Assembly (NCBI GenBank): GCA_030631415.1 | Contig: DAOVLE010000081.1 | Span: forward strand, 1-19,630 | Length of the DNA stretch: 19,630 nt | Origin: JAAEQG01 sp023133475 | GTDB lineage: Bacteria > Planctomycetota > Phycisphaerae > UBA1845 | Direction: 5' to 3' | Shown: positions 1 through 5,656 of the stretch, piece after piece | How the letters are laid out: each line of letters begins with the position of its first letter | How positions within the stretch are numbered: position 1 is the stretch's first letter | Program-made: the position numbers and the translations under genes | The notes under the pieces: generated by a model | What the model was told of the DNA's origin: nothing | The model's input: only the letters and a program-made list of their open reading frames with translations | Databases searched by the model: none

Positions 1-140
1 CGCTAGGCCCGGCATTTATGCCGGGTGAGAAGGCCGAACGAAGAATCCCCCCCGTTCCGCCCCGCTGCCTTCGGCAGCGGGGCGGAACGGGGGGGCAAAG
101 GCAACCACTCCAATACCCGGCATAAATGCCGGGCCTAGCG
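1..140. repeat. Nested inverted-repeat element with long hairpin
   Basis: A 26-bp arm at 1-26 is repeated exactly in inverted orientation at 115-140. Each arm contains its own palindrome, CCCGGCAT-TT-ATGCCGGG (8-25 in the left arm). Between the arms lies a perfect 23-bp stem with a 3-nt loop (47-69 pairing with 73-95), starting with a run of seven C and ending in the matching run of G. No coding capacity is convincing here; frames through it translate the repeats. It lies downstream of the stop of the sugar transferase gene and could block or terminate read-through, but there is no U tract. The left edge is cut by the window start, so the element may be larger. Confidence 0.85.
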
Positions 141-143
141 CAA

Positions 144-231
144 GTTTGTAGGTCGGGTCCGCAGACCCGACATTCCCCGGCGATGCCGTTGGGAATCCCA
201 AACGTCGGGTCTGCGGACCCGACCTACAAAC
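144..231. repeat. REP-like inverted pair with GTAG foot
   Basis: Two 28-nt arms, 144-171 and 204-231, are perfect reverse complements separated by 32 nt. Each arm holds a hairpin, GTCGGGTC-CGCA-GACCCGAC, next to a GTAG tetranucleotide on its outer side. Two inverted copies around a short spacer is the arrangement known for BIMEs built from REP units. The family differs in sequence from the GGCGGGT family nearby but has the same GTAG-plus-hairpin design. Confidence 0.85.
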
Positions 232-252
232 TGATTCGAAACTCAGGCGGAA

Positions 253-273
253 GGCGGGTAGAACCCGCCCTAC
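253..273. repeat. REP-like palindrome, GGCGGGT family
   Basis: GGCGGGT-AGA-ACCCGCC followed by CTAC; on the opposite strand this reads GTAG then the hairpin. Further copies are at 1932-1952 (inverted), 3121-3141, 5930-5950 and 5957-5977. Confidence 0.75.
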
Positions 274-282
274 AACTCGGTT

Positions 283-322
283 GGTGGGTGGAACCTCGCT
301 CCGCGAGGTTCCACCCACCCTA
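283..322. repeat. REP-like hairpin, 17-bp perfect stem
   Basis: 283-299 pairs perfectly with 303-319 around the loop TCC, followed by CTA(C). The stem contains GGGTGGAACC, so it looks like an extended relative of the GGCGGGT family. It lies 28 nt beyond the stop codon of the sugar transferase gene (minus strand) and may protect or end that transcript. Confidence 0.8.
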
Positions 323-349
323 CGTCCGACAAAGAAACGGCTCCGCCGG

Positions 350-1846
350 TCAGCACGCACCTCGCAGGAAAGTGCCTATGGTGCGTAGTAGAATGATGAT
401 GTCCAACTCCCAACACATGTGCTTGAGGTAGTATAGATCGAACTGCAACTTACGCTTGGCGTCCTCGATGGTATTGCCATAGCGGAAGCTGATCTGAGCC
501 CAGCCGGTCAGGCCCGGCTTGACCAGGTGACGGGCGGAGTAATAGGACAGTTCCCGGGTCAACCCGACCACCAGGTCGGGGCGTTCGGGCCTGGGCCCTA
601 CCACGGACATTTCGCCCATAAAGATGTTGTACAGTTGGGGCAGTTCGTCCAGGCGGGTGTGGCGGAGCAATCGCCCGACGCGGGTGATCCGCGGATCGTT
701 GGCGGTGGCCCAGAGGCTTTTGCCGTTTTCCGCGCCGACCTTCATGGTGCGGAATTTGTACAGACGGAAAACCGCGCCGTTTTGGCCGATGCGGTCTTGC
801 GAATAGAACACCGGGCCCCGGTCATCGAGTTTGGTGCACAGCGCAATCAGCGGCCAGAGCGGTGCGGACAGAATGAACCCCACAACCGAAGCCACCAAGT
901 CCAAAGCCCGCTTGAACGTCGCCCACTCATCACAGTGAATTTGCAGGTCGGCAAACAGGAACCAGTTGGGAGTTATCTCGTCCACCAGAATCTGCCCGGT
1001 GGCTTTTTCGTAGAAAACCGCTTCGTTGGTGACCCGGCATCCCATCCGCAGACAGGGCAGCATCCACTGGGCATCACCACCATGGCGTTGGATTTCTTTC
1101 CCGACCACGATGTCGCTGATGTGCTTCTGGCGGCATAACTGTGATATATCCGATAGGTTCCCAAGCTTGGGGCAGCCGGGGATAACCGCCGCCGTTGTGG
1201 TGGTATCATCAACGTGCCCGATCACTTCGTATTCGGAAAAGAAGCCTTCGCGAACCGCCTCGACAAAAGACTCCGAGAGCGATCGAGGCCCCACCAACAG
1301 CAGCCCGCGTTTGACCTTGTGGATGGCCCAGCAGGCGAACAAACGCAACGACGTCCCAATAACCAAGTACCCCACCACCGCACAGAGCGCTGCGCGGCGG
1401 CTTAGCAGCGTGTACATCACCAGATAAACAGCCGCATAAGCCAGAATCGTCGCGGTGGCCGTGGTCAGCAGAACCCGGGTGAGAATCCGCGACCGGGCCA
1501 TCAGCGTTTCACGCTCGTACAGCCCGAAGATCAGCCCGGAAACCGCCAACGCCACCGAGTAGAGAAATGCCGCCGAAACTATATCGATGTTCAGTTCGGG
1601 CACATAAGCCGGCGGCACAAAATGGACATAGCCGAACTTCAGCCCGGTGCACACTACCGCCACGTCCAGCAACATCCAAGCCGCCACGGGCAATCCGGTC
1701 AGGAATTGGCCTAGGATACGAAGCACGTTCCTGCCTTGCGAGATACGGCTGATCTGCTTTTCCTGGTAGAGACCGTGAAGACCAGCCACCCCCAACTCGG
1801 CGGTTTGGCTTCCTCCATCGGTTCCCAAGGCGGCTCTGGTGCCCAT
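350..1846 (-). CDS. Polyprenyl-phosphate sugar-1-phosphate transferase (exopolysaccharide priming)
   Basis: This inner-membrane enzyme would transfer a sugar-1-phosphate from a nucleotide sugar to undecaprenyl phosphate, the first step of exopolysaccharide repeat-unit assembly. The 498-aa product has four hydrophobic segments in its N-terminal part, then a nucleotide-binding-like region (GLLLVGPRS, the CoA_binding_3 type region of this family), a membrane segment near residues 313-340, and a cytosolic catalytic domain. Catalytic-domain motifs are YKFRTM (about 363), DELPQ (about 400), VGPRPE (about 416) and KPGLTGWAQ (about 443). This is the complete EpsB/WbaP-type set at normal length. I start it at 1846 because AGGAG lies 8 nt upstream. 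The frame stays open upstream to 2161, but that part runs through a REP palindrome and the RAYT flank repeat. No other polysaccharide genes are in view. PEP-CTERM proteins often occur with exopolysaccharide loci, which fits the neighbouring gene at 3327-3974. The sugar specificity cannot be read. Confidence 0.93.
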   Translation of the reverse strand: MGTRAALGTDGGSQTAELGVAGLHGLYQEKQISRISQGRNVLRILGQFLTGLPVAAWMLLDVAVVCTGLKFGYVHFVPPAYVPELNIDIVSAAFLYSVALAVSGLIFGLYERETLMARSRILTRVLLTTATATILAYAAVYLVMYTLLSRRAALCAVVGYLVIGTSLRLFACWAIHKVKRGLLLVGPRSLSESFVEAVREGFFSEYEVIGHVDDTTTTAAVIPGCPKLGNLSDISQLCRQKHISDIVVGKEIQRHGGDAQWMLPCLRMGCRVTNEAVFYEKATGQILVDEITPNWFLFADLQIHCDEWATFKRALDLVASVVGFILSAPLWPLIALCTKLDDRGPVFYSQDRIGQNGAVFRLYKFRTMKVGAENGKSLWATANDPRITRVGRLLRHTRLDELPQLYNIFMGEMSVVGPRPERPDLVVGLTRELSYYSARHLVKPGLTGWAQISFRYGNTIEDAKRKLQFDLYYLKHMCWELDIIILLRTIGTFLRGAC

Positions 1847-1854
1847 GCTTATCA

Positions 1855-1859
1855 CTCCT
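1855..1859 (-). promoter_or_regulatory. Ribosome binding site deciding the sugar transferase start
   Basis: AGGAG on the minus strand, 8 nt before the ATG at 1846. It is the only good Shine-Dalgarno site among the in-frame starts between 1846 and 2161. Confidence 0.75.
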
Positions 1860-1931
1860 ACGGCATTCTTCTTTAGGTGCATCGGATAAGGCGGGGAGCA
1901 ACGTAAGTTATGGGGCAATATCGGGGATGAA

Positions 1932-1952
1932 GTAGGGCGGGTTCCACCCGCC
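1932..1952. repeat. REP-like palindrome, GGCGGGT family (inverted copy)
   Basis: Reads GTAG then GGCGGGT-TCC-ACCCGCC on the plus strand. It is the reverse complement of the copies at 3121, 5930 and 5957, with the GTAG foot intact. Confidence 0.75.
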
Positions 1953-2089
1953 GCACCACGGCAAAAAAGCGGGTAGAACTCGCCCTGCAACCCTACAGTG
2001 CGACAACCTTTCGCCCGATATACCCAGAAAGGTGCCGGGCAACCTGAGTCGCCCAGGTGGAGAATTGTGCCACAAATCGGGGGAAAATC

Positions 2090-2145
2090 GGGGAACGCCA
2101 TACCTATTTCTTGACATGCGGTCAAGCGTGCCCTACGCCGGCGTG
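2090..2145. repeat. RAYT 5' flank repeat, copy A
   Basis: A stretch nearly identical to 3184-3241 (one small indel and a few substitutions near its left end, then more than 40 identical bases). It contains two dyads, TTGAC-ATGCG-GTCAA and the perfect palindrome ACGCCGGCGT, and runs directly into the ATG of the transposase relic at 2146. It is therefore probably the 5' flank, and possibly the recognition end, of that element. Confidence 0.75.
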
Positions 2146-2397
2146 ATGCCTCGGATACCACGCGTTGTTGTTCCCGGTCATCCGCATCACCTCACGCAGC
2201 GGGGAAGCGGAAATTCCTTGGGCAAAACTCGCCCGAGAACCTCAGCCAGAGCCTCCGACGTCACGAAAGCACCGGCCGACCTTTGGGGAACGAGGGTTTT
2301 CTGGCTTGCGCATTTGGCCTGTATTTTTTGGGGGGGGTACGGGTGCAGGCCGCTGTCGGTTCAAGAAGCAGATGCAAGAATCAAATCCATAGTGTGA
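2146..2397 (+). pseudogene. REP-associated tyrosine transposase (RAYT, Y1-type) relic
   Basis: The first 20 codons (2146-2205) read as the N-terminus of an IS200/IS605-like RAYT transposase, including VPGHPHHLTQRG. The two histidines of HPHH are close to the HUH-type metal-binding region described for Y1 transposases, although the actual catalytic HxH and tyrosine motifs of a full protein lie downstream and are absent here. After QRG the frame continues to a stop at 2397, but the sequence no longer resembles the family, which normally continues with an NRR-like stretch and totals roughly 200-300 aa. I read it as a 5' fragment left after deletion. RAYTs are domesticated, single-copy enzymes thought to move REP palindromes, which fits the REP copies in this window. 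The match is from memory of the family signature. Confidence 0.65.
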
Positions 2398-2416
2398 GGA
2401 AAGATGTAGCGTTCAG

Positions 2417-3103
2417 TTGGCTACGCCCGAAGACTGTTCACCAGAAGTATTGACAGTCATGTGCCAGGAAGCTGAGCGGCGACATCTTGACATTGATCGT
2501 GATTCTGCAGATAATGGAGAACAATCTGAAAGGGATATCGTGAGCCGGCTGTCTCATCTAATCCATGGGTTCTTCCGATGTCACTGTTTGGTGGGGGCCG
2601 GGTGCGTTGGAGCGGCAACAGCATTATTCGCATCACAGGTTTGTTGGGATTTGCTTGGCGGTTTGCGTGCAATTGTGGGATGTGCGGTCGTCGTAGCGTT
2701 TCTGACTGGTCTGGTTTACTGTTGCTGGCCATTGCGGCAATATCGAACTGTTCTGGGTGTAACTCTTGTTGCGTGGTGCTGTTTCACACTGGCAGGTATA
2801 CCGCGATTCGTTTCTTTACTTAGTAGCTTTTCGCAGATGCCGCCTTTCAGTGTTTTGTTCCAGGGCCTCTTGCTCCAGTTCATTTTATTTTGGGGCGTAC
2901 CTTGCCTGCTTCTGTCCACTGCGGTTCTGGTGCGGACACGGTACTGGCCAGTTTACCCTTCTGGGCACTGCGTCGTGTGTGGTTATAACCTTCACGGGCT
3001 ACAAAAGCCAAGATGCCCGGAGTGTGGGACACCTTTTGATGTCGGATGGAAAAGGCATCAGGGAAAGGAAAAAGGGAGTAAAAGGGGTCGGGAATTTTAT
3101 TGA
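2417..3103 (+). CDS. Membrane protein with C-terminal zinc ribbon, function unknown
   Basis: A 228-aa protein of unknown function. A charged N-terminus of about 50 residues is followed by about four hydrophobic segments (among them VGCAVVVAFLTGLVYCCW, LGVTLVAWCCFTLAGI and LLLQFILFWGVPCLLL). The C-terminal tail carries CVVCGYNLHGL and CPECGTPF, a four-cysteine zinc-ribbon pattern (C-x2-C, then C-x2-C) common at the ends of small planctomycete membrane proteins, and ends in a lysine/arginine-rich stretch. The start is uncertain. TTG at 2417 has GAGGAAAG upstream but at a long 13-nt spacing; ATG at 2459 would drop 14 residues and has no clear ribosome site. GC looks lower than in the genes around it, and it is flanked by a transposase relic and by a copy of that element's flank, so it may have been acquired. 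It converges on the PEP-CTERM gene. Confidence 0.75.
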   Translation: MATPEDCSPEVLTVMCQEAERRHLDIDRDSADNGEQSERDIVSRLSHLIHGFFRCHCLVGAGCVGAATALFASQVCWDLLGGLRAIVGCAVVVAFLTGLVYCCWPLRQYRTVLGVTLVAWCCFTLAGIPRFVSLLSSFSQMPPFSVLFQGLLLQFILFWGVPCLLLSTAVLVRTRYWPVYPSGHCVVCGYNLHGLQKPRCPECGTPFDVGWKRHQGKEKGSKRGREFY

Positions 3104-3120
3104 CGTGGCATGTGGGCTAT

Positions 3121-3141
3121 GGCGGGTGAAACCCGCCCTAC
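3121..3141. repeat. REP-like palindrome, GGCGGGT family
   Basis: GGCGGGT-GAA-ACCCGCC then CTAC, beginning 18 nt after the stop codon of the zinc-ribbon membrane protein. It lies between two convergent genes, a typical REP location. Confidence 0.75.
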
Positions 3142-3183
3142 TGGGCTACGGGTCTGGCGGCTTCAGCGCAACATCAGCAAGTC

Positions 3184-3241
3184 AGGGGACGTCATATCTA
3201 TTTCTTGACATGCGGTCAAGCGTGCCCTACGCCGGCGTGAG
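3184..3241. repeat. RAYT 5' flank repeat, copy B (solo)
   Basis: Second copy of the structured repeat at 2090-2145, starting at AGGGGAC and ending at ACGCCGGCGTGA. Unlike copy A it is not followed by transposase codons. It sits in the convergent spacer between 3103 and 3327 and may be a solo remnant of a second element or a mobilised end. Confidence 0.75.
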
Positions 3242-3326
3242 GCTTGGCGACGCGAGATTCTGCAATTGGAGCGGGATGGAATCCAATGACCGTGAATCCC
3301 GGCAGGAATCCGACGCCAAACGAGAA

Positions 3327-3974
3327 TCACAACCGGCGACGCAAAATAGCAAATCCCATCAGCACCGCTAACGCCAGCGATGACGGCTCCGGGATAATCT
3401 CGATCGTTGTGGTGCCCAATGCCCCGGTCGCGTCCGCGTTGGGCATATCGCCCCACAAGACCTCCGTGATCCCTTCCGCCATCCCCACTTCCGTACCCGA
3501 AGTCGCCTGCAATGCTTCAAACTCGAACGTCGTCAACAAGGTGCCGGACGGCGTGGCATAACGCTTCTGGCCGAACGAAACCTGGGCTTCGTAGTATCCG
3601 TCACCATCAGCCGGAGGATTGGACTCGTTCAAATGGAACAAAGGATCAGGATACGGAATATGCGAACTCATCAAGTCAACCGCACCAGTGTTGTCCACCC
3701 CCAGAAACTCTAAAAACGTCGGCGACCAGGTGAAATGGAGGTCTATCGTTGAGAAAGACTGGTCCTCCTCGAGACTATCCGAGACCGCGTACAGCCCAAT
3801 GTATGCCGACTCCCCCACCACCACCGTCGATGACAGAGGACGCCACTCCAGATTGATCAACGGGTCAACAATAATTTGGGCAGCCGCCGGCGAAGCGAGC
3901 ACCACAACAGCCATCACCCACCAAACGAGTTCCCCTGTTCCCTTCCCGATTCTCTGAAACCCCTTCTCTTGCAT
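3327..3974 (-). CDS. PEP-CTERM sorting-signal protein with cohesin-like module
   Basis: A 215-aa exported protein with a C-terminal PEP-CTERM tripartite signal: PEP at 195-197, a hydrophobic segment (about 198-210) and the basic end RRRL. Such proteins are processed by an exosortase, which is not in this window. The N-terminus has a hydrophobic signal segment (about 18-33, ending ASPAAAQ). The body (about 40-190) opens with NLEWRP and GLYAVSD and reads as a beta-sandwich of cohesin-like type. The same module forms residues 31-190 of the 1152-aa protein at 12641-16099. The start at 3974 is chosen because GAGGAGG lies a few nt upstream; 11 further in-frame codons exist upstream without support. 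It is last in the minus-strand gene run, 66 nt after the previous gene, and is the only product here with a visible cell-surface sorting tail, so it could anchor the others. The binding partner is unknown. Confidence 0.88.
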   Translation of the reverse strand: MQEKGFQRIGKGTGELVWWVMAVVVLASPAAAQIIVDPLINLEWRPLSSTVVVGESAYIGLYAVSDSLEEDQSFSTIDLHFTWSPTFLEFLGVDNTGAVDLMSSHIPYPDPLFHLNESNPPADGDGYYEAQVSFGQKRYATPSGTLLTTFEFEALQATSGTEVGMAEGITEVLWGDMPNADATGALGTTTIEIIPEPSSLALAVLMGFAILRRRL

Positions 3975-4040
3975 CTTTTCCTCCTCGTTCACACCACCGA
4001 GTGGCACGTATACGGGTTTACCGAATATTTACTATACCCG

Positions 4041-5582
4041 CTACTCAAGCTCCGCAAAATCCCGCAATTCGTTGGGATTCGATACGTTCAGGACGCTCCG
4101 GCTAAAGCCGAGCCATCGCTTCTGCGGGCGCGAACTCGGACGAACCCCTTGCATGAACGCCGCAATGTCATCCACGTCAAGCCAACCATCCGCGTTCAAG
4201 TCAGCCGGCACCAGTTGGCTCATGCCAAGCCTGGACAACTCAACCACGGTGATTTCCGTGATCGGGCCGTCTTGGCCGCCGGCGGAAGTCAGCAGGGCAC
4301 CGCAGCAATCAGGTTCGCCGAACTCCAGGAAGTTGATCTGGAGGAAGGAGAAGTCGGGGTTGCTGACCAACCCGTCGCCACTCACGTCACCGTGCGGATA
4401 GGCAGTGCCGCACGTCGTATTGCCGCTACCGTAGTTCGTGGCCCACTCCAGGATGTACACGCCAAAGTCCAGGATGTCGATGTACTCATCGTCGTTGAAG
4501 TTGCCTCCAACCAGCCAGTCGCCGCCCGAGGCTACGTTGCCCGTAAAGTCCGCCACATACTCAGTGCCCTCAATGTGGAACGATTCGTCCGTGCGACGTA
4601 GCGTGTGCAACCGGTCGCGGGCGGTTACACAACTGTAGTCCACACCCGCGGGAATCAGAACCGGGACATCCATCGCCAGGCCATAGGTGAACGCGATCTC
4701 CTGCTCCACCACCACCGGGGCGGCGGGGCAATCATCCTCGTCGATCAGCTCGAAGGTGATGCAGCGCGTCAACGGCGATTCCACCACCGGGGACAACTCG
4801 ACACTCACCAACATCACGTTGAAATCGCTCACCGTCACCGTGTGCACGCAATCGGCTTCGTTGCCGCACTCATCGGTCACTGTCCAGGTCACCGTGGTCA
4901 CACCAGCCGGGTAAGTGCCCGAAGCATCATCTGAACCGTTGAAACTGTTGACCACACTGCCCACGCCACAATTGTCGCCCACCCCGAGTGACGGCACCGT
5001 GACATACGCGGTGGTGCCCCCGGGATCGGCATTGGTGTTGATGTGCGGCGGGCAACTCGAGATGACCGGATCGACATCGTCAATACTGATCGGGCCAAGA
5101 TCGACCAGCATCAACGGGACGATCGGCTCCGCGGTGGGATTCGCCAGCATCGTGGGCGGGGCGTGAGTGCGAAACCCGACCAACTCCGCGATGGAACACG
5201 CCTGAACACCAGCCAGGGCTGTGAAGGTGATGGTGGCCAGTATGGAGTCAGCCGACGTTCCGCTCTGGTCGCCGTCCGGGGTGCCGATGGCGTAGTCGAT
5301 CGTGCCCACGTTGGAATCCACGATCTCGTAGATTTCTCTGGTAAAGGGCGGGTCGCCGGTGACCATGGCCACGAAGCCGAGCACCTCTTTGTCATATTCG
5401 AGGAACAACTGCCCACCAACTGCGTTGGTGGTCGCGTCGGTCATGTCCACCGTTACGGCAATTGTATCCCCGGGATCGTAACAGATGTCGCCGCAGTTCA
5501 GCGTCAGCGTTGTGGACGCTTGCAACGGGGCACAAAACCCCAGCGCAACTGCAATGCCTGCAACTCTCATAGGTGTTGACAC
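4041..5582 (-). CDS. Secreted cohesin/HYR/dockerin-like protein
   Basis: About 513 aa with a signal peptide (to about residue 22), a cohesin-like module (about 24-169, LEYDKEVLGF core), a HYR domain (about 170-252: SCPPHINTNADPGG, CGN, VTWTVTDECGN), an unnamed linker module (about 257-345, with LTRCITFEL and LHTLRRTDE), and a dockerin-like end with three EF-hand-type loops: NFNDDEYIDILD (about 361), DVSGDGLVSNPD (about 399) and DLNADGWLDVDD (about 461). It would act outside the cell, binding calcium and possibly other modules. I start at GTG 5582 because GAGAGGAG lies 10 nt upstream. ATG at 5570, four codons later, is the alternative; GTG at 5645 has no ribosome site. It follows the 734-aa gene by 74 nt and precedes the PEP-CTERM gene by 66 nt, consistent with one operon. 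No enzymatic domain is visible. Confidence 0.85.
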   Translation of the reverse strand: MSTPMRVAGIAVALGFCAPLQASTTLTLNCGDICYDPGDTIAVTVDMTDATTNAVGGQLFLEYDKEVLGFVAMVTGDPPFTREIYEIVDSNVGTIDYAIGTPDGDQSGTSADSILATITFTALAGVQACSIAELVGFRTHAPPTMLANPTAEPIVPLMLVDLGPISIDDVDPVISSCPPHINTNADPGGTTAYVTVPSLGVGDNCGVGSVVNSFNGSDDASGTYPAGVTTVTWTVTDECGNEADCVHTVTVSDFNVMLVSVELSPVVESPLTRCITFELIDEDDCPAAPVVVEQEIAFTYGLAMDVPVLIPAGVDYSCVTARDRLHTLRRTDESFHIEGTEYVADFTGNVASGGDWLVGGNFNDDEYIDILDFGVYILEWATNYGSGNTTCGTAYPHGDVSGDGLVSNPDFSFLQINFLEFGEPDCCGALLTSAGGQDGPITEITVVELSRLGMSQLVPADLNADGWLDVDDIAAFMQGVRPSSRPQKRWLGFSRSVLNVSNPNELRDFAELE

Positions 5583-5592
5583 GGTTTCCGCG

Positions 5593-5600
5593 CTCCTCTC
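5593..5600 (-). promoter_or_regulatory. Ribosome binding site supporting a GTG start at 5582
   Basis: GAGAGGAG on the minus strand, 10 nt before GTG at 5582. It is too far (22 nt) to serve the ATG at 5570, so it favours the GTG. Confidence 0.55.
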
Positions 5601-5656
5601 AATATCATGAAAGTTCCCATCGAATACGTTGCCCAGCCGCCTCACTCACACGGCAA

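Larger units (their letters stand above)
1847..2416. other. Intergenic region with REP copy and transposase relic
   Basis: A 570-nt divergent spacer between the sugar transferase and the zinc-ribbon membrane protein. It holds one clean REP palindrome (1932-1952), a degraded REP-like stretch at about 1970-1999 (GCGGGT-AGA-ACTCGCC), a structured repeat (2090-2145) and the 5' end of a RAYT transposase (2146-2205). I recognise nothing in 2206-2395. No promoter with both elements close to consensus stands out for either flanking gene. Confidence 0.6.

Noticed and set aside
16..360. Minus-strand open frame of 114 codons
   Set aside because: It translates the palindromic repeats (1-322), has arginine/proline-rich composition and no ribosome site.
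1847..2161. N-terminal extension of the sugar transferase
   Set aside because: The frame is open but passes through a REP palindrome and the RAYT flank repeat. The start at 1846 has an AGGAG site and gives normal family length.
3163..3456. Minus-strand frame of 97 codons with a sequence similar to the extension at 2161
   Set aside because: The similarity (RRRRARLTACQEI) is the antisense translation of the duplicated RAYT flank, not a protein family.
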